A DNA stretch of 48,159 bases from JBCBEX01 sp038528235 (lineage in GTDB: Bacteria; Bacteroidota; Rhodothermia; Rhodothermales; Rubricoccaceae), in assembly GCA_038528235.1 (NCBI GenBank), contig JBCBEX010000025.1, positions 1 through 48,159 on the forward strand, read 5' to 3'. The translations under genes and the position numbers were made by a program. Positions 34,324 through 42,107 of the stretch are shown here, piece after piece. Below the pieces are notes generated by a model. It was not told the origin of the DNA, did not search any database, and was given only the letters and a program-made list of their open reading frames with translations. The stretch's first letter is position 1. Every line of letters begins with the position of its first letter.

Positions 34324-34962
34324 CTAGAAGACGCCCCGACAGTTCTTGCCCAGGTACACATTCACTCTATCTACCTCCGTCGCCCCCTCGGGCATGTCGG
34401 CGTCCTCAAGCCCAGGATAAGATTCCTGACGCTTCCAGCTTTCGATAGTCGTGCTGAAGAACTGTGAGGCAGACTCGTCGGTCTCATAGGCAATGAGCTC
34501 ATATCGCTCTTGGTAGTCGCCTCCGAATCGAGTAACCACCTGCCATTTGCCATCTCGTTTGTAGGACGTATTCGTGTGATCGGATTGGGGGTAGTACTTC
34601 TCGTCGGAGGGCTTCAGCACGACCCAGATGTCCTGCTCATGCCCCTCTGGGTACACGCCCGTGGACAGGATCCTGCAGTCGACAGAGTCTGCTTCGACCG
34701 GCGAGGTGACCGTGACCGAAGCAACAGGGCCTTCGATCTCGACTCGGTTGCCCATCGAGACGTTCTCCATCTGGCTGCTCACATGCGCAATGTCGGAGGT
34801 GTAGCTCCCAAATAGGACCATCAACACGCCAAGGACCCCCAGCGGGATGCCCACCTTCGGGCTGACAAGCTGGGCGACCGCGCCTTTTCGGCCCTGGCTG
34901 CTGAGGACGGACAAGCCTATGAGGACAATCCCTACTACGATGATTACGGCTTTGGCTGACAT
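34324..34962 (-). CDS. Two-helix membrane protein of unknown function
   Basis: Encodes 212 aa from ATG 34962 (MSAKAVIIVVGIVLIGLSVL). Two hydrophobic helices occupy residues ~4-20 and ~37-55, followed by a soluble part of about 150 residues. That part starts VEIEGPVASVTVTSPVEADS, holds CRILSTGVYPEGHEQDIWVV and a KRDGKWQVVTRFGGDYQERY segment, and ends DRVNVYLGKNCRGVF. The middle resembles small surface domains that bind or package polar ligands, but I cannot name it. It sits 39 bp after the GPH transporter gene on the same strand, so the two are probably cotranscribed. GC content is lower than in the flanking genes. Confidence 0.75.
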   Translation of the reverse strand: MSAKAVIIVVGIVLIGLSVLSSQGRKGAVAQLVSPKVGIPLGVLGVLMVLFGSYTSDIAHVSSQMENVSMGNRVEIEGPVASVTVTSPVEADSVDCRILSTGVYPEGHEQDIWVVLKPSDEKYYPQSDHTNTSYKRDGKWQVVTRFGGDYQERYELIAYETDESASQFFSTTIESWKRQESYPGLEDADMPEGATEVDRVNVYLGKNCRGVF

Positions 34963-35001
34963 GGTCGTTTCCGCTTCGTGCAAATAAAACGTCAGGATGG
35001 A

Positions 35002-36432
35002 CTACAGTGACCCTCTCCGCTCTTCCAGCTCTGCTTTTATCCCCCTCGCTTTTTCCTCGCTTAGGCCATAATTCCACATGACTACGATAGCCAAGGCGGC
35101 AGTCACGGCAGGGATAACAATGTCTGCAATTCGCAACTGGGTCATGGTTTCTACAGACTGGGTGGCGGCGTTTCCATCAAACCCTACCCAGCCGAGTACG
35201 GCTCCTCCGACAATGAGGGCGAGGGCCTGTCCTAGCTTGACGGTCCACCAGTAAATCGCGCCAAAGGTGCCTTCTTTGCGGGGCATCCCATTCTCTAGTT
35301 CGTCTAGATCGCAAACATCGGCGGTCATGCTCATCATCAGCGTGAATAGACAGCCGAGGCCGAACGCCATAAGCGGTAGTGGGAAAAACATGAGGAACGG
35401 ATTCTCAGGGTTAAACCCCCACCACTTCAGGACATAGCCGACAATCGAAAGCGCCGTGGCGATAATGAAGGCATTCTTCTTGCCCCATTTGCTTGCCATC
35501 CAAGACACGATCGGGATTACAAAGAAAGCGGTAATGCCTGCTAGAATCGTAGAGAACCAGGCTGGCCAGGTCCCAGCAGCCGCGTAGTCGCCGTTGAACA
35601 AATAGAATAGAATGATAAAGAAGCTAAAAGAGGCAACTATCTGAAATCCATTAAAGACTAGGAACGTGGCACCGCATAGTTTTAGGAAAGGTTTATGCCT
35701 AAAAACCTCGATCATTCCTTTGAATAGACTTTTGAAAATGTTGGCGAGGTTGCTAAGAGATATTTCTTGGCGGTTCTCAATTCGACTTGAGTCAATGCCT
35801 TTGCAGAATATTGCAGGTAAAACGCCGAAAATTATAGCGATCACGCCGACGATAATAGAAAGCGTTCGTACACCCTCTGCCTGAGTGGCAAAGAGATTCT
35901 CATCGGCGATCAGGACCCAAAACCAGGGGACAATCATCCAGGCAACCTGGCCAACCGTATTAGCTAGACCCATGAGTCGGGTCCGCTCGTTGTAGTCTGA
36001 AGTCATCTCATATCCAAGACCAATAAGTGGTGTAGAAAAAGCAGTGTTGGCTAGGATGAATACAGCTGAGACTGTTAGGAAGTACCAAAAGTTATAATCT
36101 TGAGAATTGCCTTCGTCCATTTGCCAAAGGAGAATAAATAAAAGACCAGTAAGAATCGCACCAATAAATATGTAGGGTCGGCGTCTTCCCCAGCGTGTGT
36201 TTGTGTTATCGGAGATGTACCCCATAACAGGGTCAGATATGGCGTCAATCAATCTGGGTAGGCCGCCGAGTAATCCTGCAAGAAATGGATCCATCCCGAA
36301 AGCCGTGAGGAGAAAGAACATGAAAACAGATAGAGCCCCTGGCATTAGGTTGTTTACCAGGTGGCCCGACCCAAAAGCGGCTTTCTGTACGAAGGGTACT
36401 CTGTCTTTTGCAGGGGTTGAATAATCTGACAT
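35002..36432 (-). CDS. GPH-family (MelB-like) sugar:cation symporter
   Basis: Encodes 476 aa from ATG 36432 (MSDYSTPAKDRVPFVQKAAF); the frame extends to 36735 but that part is not transporter sequence. It has about twelve helices and the GPH signatures DAISDPVMGYISDNTNTRWG and RRRPYIFIGAILTG, then GYEMTSDYNERTRLMG. These symporters bring glycosides, pentosides or hexuronides in with Na+ or H+. The coding sequence is much richer in A+T than its neighbours (e.g. AATAAATAAAAG near 36130), with AGA and ATA codons that the rest of the window avoids, which suggests recent acquisition. Confidence 0.92.
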   Translation of the reverse strand: MSDYSTPAKDRVPFVQKAAFGSGHLVNNLMPGALSVFMFFLLTAFGMDPFLAGLLGGLPRLIDAISDPVMGYISDNTNTRWGRRRPYIFIGAILTGLLFILLWQMDEGNSQDYNFWYFLTVSAVFILANTAFSTPLIGLGYEMTSDYNERTRLMGLANTVGQVAWMIVPWFWVLIADENLFATQAEGVRTLSIIVGVIAIIFGVLPAIFCKGIDSSRIENRQEISLSNLANIFKSLFKGMIEVFRHKPFLKLCGATFLVFNGFQIVASFSFFIILFYLFNGDYAAAGTWPAWFSTILAGITAFFVIPIVSWMASKWGKKNAFIIATALSIVGYVLKWWGFNPENPFLMFFPLPLMAFGLGCLFTLMMSMTADVCDLDELENGMPRKEGTFGAIYWWTVKLGQALALIVGGAVLGWVGFDGNAATQSVETMTQLRIADIVIPAVTAALAIVVMWNYGLSEEKARGIKAELEERRGSL

Positions 36433-37074
36433 AGTTGGGGGTGTATGCCTAGCGGTCTTGGGGTCTGTGCTGATTCCTGCTTCGCTAGCGGTCTGCGTAG
36501 ATCGCAGCCCAGAGCGGTTGCTGCCCTGGTTCACTGCGTTCGCCGAACAGTGCCACGCGGTCGAAGGCAACGTGCGAAGCCCTCTGATTGACCAAGGCCT
36601 GCCCAAAGTTTGGGTCCGGCACTGGATGCTGTGATCCCCCGATGGGCTTCGATCAATCTGCGCGACCTGGCTGCCGTGAGAGGCCTGGCCGAGGAATCGT
36701 CTGCTGCATGGCAGCAGCCGGGGGAGTTTAGTCAAAAGACAGAAAATTGCCTAGAACCCTGAAGGCAAGGCGTAGGACGAGAGCCGCCCTTGCTTGCGGG
36801 TGCCCTGGAGAGGTGCCGTCAGTACGTGACGCTGAGCAGGATAGCCGTGGTAGGCTTTACGGAGTGCTTGCCGTCACGCCGGACGAGTCCGCCTACAGCT
36901 GCTGGAGTCCCGGGTACGTCATCGCCGGGCGCCAGCGAATCGTCACCGGCTTCGCACTCAGGCACTCAACGAGCCACCAGGTGCCCTCTCGGCCCCCAGA
37001 CGCGCCCGAAGAACTAGATCGGGGCTGCCGCGGCTTCTCGGACGTGCGGTGGGGTGTATCAGCGGTCCGGCGCT
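36433..37074. other. Gap of ~640 bp between GPH symporter and hybrid regulator
   Basis: No complete gene. On the minus strand 36485-36652 is an open stretch of ~55 codons between stops (contains FGQALVNQRASHVAFDRVAL and ends PLWAAIYADR), which may be the tail of a lost gene. The rest shows no feature I recognise; plus-strand frames here look like chance. Confidence 0.4.
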
Positions 37075-40000
37075 TTACTTGGCAGCGAGGACGCGAGAAT
37101 AGGCCGACGGGGTCGTCCCGTGCCGCTCGCGGAAAGCGCGACCGAAGGCAGAGTTGCTCCGAAACCCTACGACCGCCGCGACTTCCTTCACGCTCAATTC
37201 CCCGGCTGCAAGGAGCGTCGCGGCGCGGTCGAGGCGAGCCTCGCGGATGAGGCCGCCAGGGGAGTCGCCGGTGAGCGCGTTCAGCTTGCGTTGGAGCTGA
37301 CGCCGGCTCAATGCGAGCACTTCAGCCAACCGCTCGGTGTTGAAGGTCGGGTCGTCGAGCCCGTCTGCGATGGCGGCTTCCAGATCGGCGAGGAAAGCTG
37401 CTTCGCGAGGCGGAAGCGACGACTGGGCGGTAGGCTCTGCAGCGGCGTGTGTCGTTGGGGCAGGAATCGGACTCGTCTTGACAGGAGGGCCCTCGGCGCG
37501 TCGTCGCATCGCTGCAAACCGGGCTTGGAGCCGGGCGCGCTCGCGCAGGAGGCCCATCACCTGCGCGCGTAGCTCTGCGGCGTGGAAGGGCTTGGCGAGG
37601 TACGCGTCCGCACCGAGGTCATACCCTGCGATGCGGCTCTCCACGTCCGCCCTCGCCGAGAGCAGGAGGACGGGAATGTGACTCGTCCGGGTGTCGCCCT
37701 TCAGCGTGGCGCAAAGCGCGAGCCCATCGACACGCGGCATCATCACGTCGGCCACCACGAGGTCAGGGACGATGGAGCGCGCCCGCTCGATACCGTCGGC
37801 CCCGTCGGCAGCGGTCTCAACGCGAGCATAGCGGCCGAGCTGCGCGCCGAGGTAGGCCCGCATGTCCGCGTTGTCTTCCACGACGAGTACCAGTGGCCTA
37901 GGTATCCCCGAGAGCGCGTCTGCGGAGGTCATCGCAGGCTCGGGAAGGGGAGCAGCGTCTTCGAGGGAAGCGTCTTCGAGAGAAGCGTCCAACGAAGAAA
38001 GCGAGCGAGATACGGTCGGTGCAGCGCCGGGCAAGGCGTCCCCGGAAGGCTGCGACACGGAGGGTCGGGCGAGGCCGGGAAGCCGTACCGTAAATCGCGC
38101 GCCCTCGTCCAGCTGACTCTCCACAGCGACCGTGCCGCCGTGCAGGTCGGCGAGTTCGCGCACCAAGGCGAGTCCCACGCCAGACCCGTCGTGCGAGCGC
38201 GTAGGCCCGCTTTCGACCTGGTAGAACCGCTCGAACACCCGCACCTGGTCCTCGGGTGCGATGCCCAGGCCCGTGTCCTCGACGATCAACACTGCCACGT
38301 CGCCCTCTGCCTCCAGCGCGACCCGTACCGTGCCGCCTGCTGGCGTGAACTTGAATGCGTTGGAGAGCAGGTTGACGACGATCTTGTCGAGTACGTCGGC
38401 ATCGAACTCGCGCGTGAAGGGATGCGCGGCGACAACCGTGTGGAGCGCGACCCCACGTTGCGCGGCATGCGTGGCGAAGAGCGCCGCGAGGTGGCGGACA
38501 TGGACGCCAAGGTCGTTGGGCTGGGCCGTTGGGTTGAGTGTGATGGCCCCGGCGCCGAGTCGCGACAGGTCGAGCAACTGGTTGATGAGGCGCAGGAGGC
38601 GACGGCCGTTGCTGCGCGCGCGCGCAAAGTGAGGCCGCGCCTCCGCGACGGAGTCGTATTCGCCGCGGAGCAGGTCCTCGATGGGGCCGAAGGTGAGCGT
38701 GAGCGGCGTGCGAAACTCGTGCGAGATGCTGGCGAGGAAGCGCGTCTTGAGCTCGGCCGCCTGTTCGAGCTCGGCGGTCTGCTGTTCGAGTTGGGTGTTC
38801 TGGCGGCGGAGCGTCTCGGTTTGTGCGTCCACGGCCGCTTCGAGGTCGCGGGCGCGGCGTGCCGCTCGGCGCAGCCGTTGGTCCACGATCCCATAGACGA
38901 GCCCAAGCAAGCCGAGGCCGAGGGCAAGGCTAAACCACAGGGTCTCGTGCCAGGAGGCGCGCTGGTGCACGGGGAGGGCAACGGGCGAACTCCAGGCTCC
39001 GCCAGCCCCGGCGCGTACCTCGAAGGTGTAGCGGCCCGGCGGGAGGTTCGTGTAGACAGCCTCGCGCGCGGCCGTTGCTTCCTCCCAGGCGTCGCGGTGG
39101 CCGACGAGGCGGTACTGGAAGCGGATGCTCTGCGCGCGGAGGAAGGTCGGCGCGGTGAACGTGACACGGAGGTCGCGCTCGGTGGGCGGTAGCACGACCG
39201 CTTCGCTGGCGCCGACCGAAAGCGTGCGGTCGCCCGTGCGGATGGTCTCGATGAGCGACGTGGGGAGGGATGGGGGCGTGATCGCGGCCGGGTCCACGAC
39301 GGCGACCCCGCCCATGGTCGGAAACCAGAGGCGGCCGTCGCGGGCGCGGAGCCCGGCCTGCTGTACGCCACCGTTGCCCTCCCGCGCAGGCAGGCCGTCG
39401 ATTTCCCCATAGGCTACCGACGGCACGGTGCTGACCTCGCCCCGCGCCCAGGCGTCTAGGTCAGCGCGGGCCACCCAGAAGAGGCCCTGGTTGCTGTTCA
39501 TCCAGAGCCGCCCGTGGCCGTCGTCGAGGATCCGGTGGAGCGAGTTCGAGTGGAGCCCGTCGTCTTGACTGAGGCAGTCCAGGGCCCCACTGTGCAGGGA
39601 GACGGCTCCTTGGCGATCAAGGCGGCAGAGCCCTCGGTCTTCGGTCGCGATCCAGAGCAGGCCCTCGTCGTCTTCGTGTAGGTCGCGGACGTGGTTCGAG
39701 GCGAGGCCCTCGTCTTCGCTGAGGACCTCGAAGGCGAGGGTGTCGGCGTCGAGGGGTGAGGTAACCCGGAGGAGGCCCTTCCCGTCGGTGCCGAGGAGCA
39801 GGGCGCCGTCGGCGGTCTCGTAGAACACCTGAATGTGATCATGCGGCAGCTCATCGACCACAGAGAACGAGCGCCACTGCGACGGAGGAAGGTCCGCTCG
39901 TCCCCGCCAGAGCTCGCCGCGAGCGCTTACCCACAGCCAGCCGCTACGGTCCTCGAAGAGGGCATACACGCCGTGTAGGGTCTCGCGGTCTGGACCGACC

Positions 40001-41559
40001 GCGACGGGGCGGCAGATGGTGCCTTCAAAGCGACAGAAGCGGCTACCGCCCCATAGGGTCCCGTTCCGCGTCTCGTAGAGGACCGTCGCATACCCAAGGG
40101 TGGCCGGGAGGCGCGCCACCGTGAGATCGGGGCTGATGCGGGCGGGGCCGCCGGGGCCGACGATCGCTGCCCAGACCGAGCCGTCCGCGCGCTCCGTGAG
40201 CCCGTAGGTGGCACTGTAGGCGCCAAAGGGGACGGCCTGGATAGGCTGCTGCCGGACGTGGTAGAGGCCGCTCGTCGTCGCAAGCCAGAGCAGCCCGTCC
40301 GCACTGGGCGCGACCTCAACGATCTGGCCTGGGAGCGTGACGGCAAGCGTCGGGACGCCCTCGGCGCTCAAGCGGTAGAGGTGGGCCTGGCCGTCCTGCT
40401 CGGCGCTCCACACCATCCAGAGCTCGTTGTCGTCGCCTTTCCAAAACGTACCCTGGAAGCTGAACCGTGCGTCGCCGAGGAACGGCGTTGCGGTGCGGCC
40501 CTCGATGCGCCAAACCCGGCGGTCCGTATCGTCCTGCCCTTCGGCGACGACCCAGGTGCGACCGTAGGCATCGTGGGCCACTTCGAGCAGCGGGCGGCCT
40601 GGCAGCCACGTCTCTGAAGGAGCGGTGGGCGACAAGGCCACGAGGCCTGCAGCCGTGGCCGCCCAGACGGTCCCACCGGGCCCCACGGCGAGTTCCCGGA
40701 CGTCGAGGGACGGGAGGCCGTCGTCCACGCCCAGAATGCGCTCTGGTGCCACGTCCATCGACGGCGTGCTATCGTCTGCGCTCGTGTACGCGTCCGGAGG
40801 AAAGACGTAGATGCCGCCGTCGCGGGTGGCGACCCAGAGCCGCCGATCGAGGTCACGCACGACGTCGAACGTGGCGTGGGGCAGGATCGTGGCAGGTACC
40901 CGGAGCACATCGGCCCCGTGGATGAGCCGGAGCGCGTCGCCCCCGACGATCCAGAGCGCGTCCGGCGTTCGCCGTAGGCTGGACTCCCGGTCTACCCCGA
41001 GCGTGGGAGGAAGCACGGTGAACGCGCCGTCGGCGTAGCGGACGAAGTAGCGACCGTCCGAGTGAAACCAGAGCGCGCCGTCAGGGGCCGTGACGATGCC
41101 CGCAAAGCGGTTGGCGGGCAGGGCTGGGTGCGTGGCCCGGGTGTGGACCACCATGCGGGCGCCGTCGTAGCGGACGAGGCCGTCGTTGGTGGCGACCCAG
41201 AGGTAGCCCTCGGCGTCGTAGGCCACGCCGGTGAGGCTATTCGTGGGGAGGCCGTCCCGGATCGTCCAGCGGTGGAGCGCTGTGCCGTCGAGCATGGTGC
41301 CCAGGGCCGGCTCGCCCCGCGGTGCCATCTGGGCGCGGACGGGCACCACACCGCCGGCGGCGATGAGGAGGAGCAGGGTGCTGGCCAGCAGGGCGCGCCC
41401 GCGCGTCGCTAGCGTGCGCAGCACCCCTTCGCGAGGTCGCACCGCAGGAAGTCGCACCGCAGGAAGTCGCACCGCACGAAATCGCAGTGTACGAAGTCTC
41501 TCTAGATCAACCGCTGGCCGCATCCATGCCAGAAGCACCTCGGCGCGGCTACGCAGCAT
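37075..41559 (-). CDS. Hybrid two-component system regulator (propeller sensor, kinase, receiver, AraC domain)
   Basis: Encodes 1494 aa from ATG 41559; GTG 41424 would begin directly at the signal-like segment and is an alternative. Order: signal/membrane helix (ALLASTLLLLIAAGGVVPV), Reg_prop propeller repeats to ~residue 770 (DGLPTNSLTGVAYDAEGYLW type), Y_Y_Y domain ~790-860 (IRFQYRLVGH, PPGRYTFEVRA), membrane helix ~871-890, HisKA with His ~947 in SISHEFRTPLTL, ATPase (NLLSNAFKFTPAGG, VEDTGLGIAPEDQ), receiver with Asp ~1271 in VVADVMMPRVDG, and an AraC helix-turn-helix (~1390-1494). Such HTCS proteins sense oligosaccharides in the periplasm and switch on glycan loci. It most likely controls the genes at 27163-36432. 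Confidence 0.95.
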   Translation of the reverse strand: MLRSRAEVLLAWMRPAVDLERLRTLRFRAVRLPAVRLPAVRPREGVLRTLATRGRALLASTLLLLIAAGGVVPVRAQMAPRGEPALGTMLDGTALHRWTIRDGLPTNSLTGVAYDAEGYLWVATNDGLVRYDGARMVVHTRATHPALPANRFAGIVTAPDGALWFHSDGRYFVRYADGAFTVLPPTLGVDRESSLRRTPDALWIVGGDALRLIHGADVLRVPATILPHATFDVVRDLDRRLWVATRDGGIYVFPPDAYTSADDSTPSMDVAPERILGVDDGLPSLDVRELAVGPGGTVWAATAAGLVALSPTAPSETWLPGRPLLEVAHDAYGRTWVVAEGQDDTDRRVWRIEGRTATPFLGDARFSFQGTFWKGDDNELWMVWSAEQDGQAHLYRLSAEGVPTLAVTLPGQIVEVAPSADGLLWLATTSGLYHVRQQPIQAVPFGAYSATYGLTERADGSVWAAIVGPGGPARISPDLTVARLPATLGYATVLYETRNGTLWGGSRFCRFEGTICRPVAVGPDRETLHGVYALFEDRSGWLWVSARGELWRGRADLPPSQWRSFSVVDELPHDHIQVFYETADGALLLGTDGKGLLRVTSPLDADTLAFEVLSEDEGLASNHVRDLHEDDEGLLWIATEDRGLCRLDRQGAVSLHSGALDCLSQDDGLHSNSLHRILDDGHGRLWMNSNQGLFWVARADLDAWARGEVSTVPSVAYGEIDGLPAREGNGGVQQAGLRARDGRLWFPTMGGVAVVDPAAITPPSLPTSLIETIRTGDRTLSVGASEAVVLPPTERDLRVTFTAPTFLRAQSIRFQYRLVGHRDAWEEATAAREAVYTNLPPGRYTFEVRAGAGGAWSSPVALPVHQRASWHETLWFSLALGLGLLGLVYGIVDQRLRRAARRARDLEAAVDAQTETLRRQNTQLEQQTAELEQAAELKTRFLASISHEFRTPLTLTFGPIEDLLRGEYDSVAEARPHFARARSNGRRLLRLINQLLDLSRLGAGAITLNPTAQPNDLGVHVRHLAALFATHAAQRGVALHTVVAAHPFTREFDADVLDKIVVNLLSNAFKFTPAGGTVRVALEAEGDVAVLIVEDTGLGIAPEDQVRVFERFYQVESGPTRSHDGSGVGLALVRELADLHGGTVAVESQLDEGARFTVRLPGLARPSVSQPSGDALPGAAPTVSRSLSSLDASLEDASLEDAAPLPEPAMTSADALSGIPRPLVLVVEDNADMRAYLGAQLGRYARVETAADGADGIERARSIVPDLVVADVMMPRVDGLALCATLKGDTRTSHIPVLLLSARADVESRIAGYDLGADAYLAKPFHAAELRAQVMGLLRERARLQARFAAMRRRAEGPPVKTSPIPAPTTHAAAEPTAQSSLPPREAAFLADLEAAIADGLDDPTFNTERLAEVLALSRRQLQRKLNALTGDSPGGLIREARLDRAATLLAAGELSVKEVAAVVGFRSNSAFGRAFRERHGTTPSAYSRVLAAK
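41436..41495. repeat. 15-bp tandem repeat, four copies, near the 5' end of the hybrid regulator
   Basis: GTCGCACCGCAGGAA at 41436 and 41451, GTCGCACCGCACGAA at 41466, ATCGCAGTGTACGAA at 41481. If translated it encodes RLPAV-type repeats. If the gene starts at 41424 it lies in the leader. Confidence 0.8.
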
Positions 41560-42107
41560 GATCAGTCCGGGAGGATAGGAGGGGCAGCGATGAGATCCGC
41601 GCCAGCTGCGAACGAAGCGCGGCAGCCGAGGAGGCGCCGCAGACTTCCGTCGAGACGCTATCGGCGGGAGAGCATGCCCGGGAAAATATCGCAGCGGCCG
41701 GTCCAGACCACCTCTCCGTGAGCGGGAACAGAAGCGCCGGCGTGCACAGTGGCGCAAAAAGGCGATGCCGGTGCAAAAGAGCGCGCAATCGGCGCAAAAG
41801 AGCGTGTTATCGTCCCACGCTGCACAGTGCGCCTTGCACACATTGGCGGCATCACACTTCTGTGGATCGCTCCGCACGGCAATTCTCCAGACTGCGGCTT
41901 GAGACAGCGGAAGCGCGGCTCGCGTGCGCGGGTCGCTCGTGCTGAATCGACCAGCGCCGCTACGACCACGTCCGGCACGGTCAGACTCGGGCTGTATGGC
42001 GCCCTAGTCGGCCGCCGGGCGTGGTCTCTGGTGCGCGCCCCTGTCCGGTGATGAGACGTCCCTGCACATCCTCAAGCGATGCCCCTCACCCAAGCCCTTT
42101 CACGACG
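41560..42107. promoter_or_regulatory. Divergent control region with GGYGCAAAAR direct repeats
   Basis: Gap of 548 bp between the hybrid regulator (-) and the FG-GAP gene (+). GGCGCAAAAA at 41751, GGTGCAAAAG at 41770 and GGCGCAAAAG at 41791 are direct repeats 19 and 21 bp apart, i.e. on one face of the helix. They are flanked by two copies of TGCACAGTG (41743, 41821). AraC-type regulators often bind such repeats; assignment to the neighbouring HTCS is inference. Confidence 0.5.

Noticed and set aside
36747..37250. Plus-strand frame between GPH symporter and hybrid regulator
   Set aside because: Its second half is antisense to the AraC domain and the first half shows no recognisable protein.
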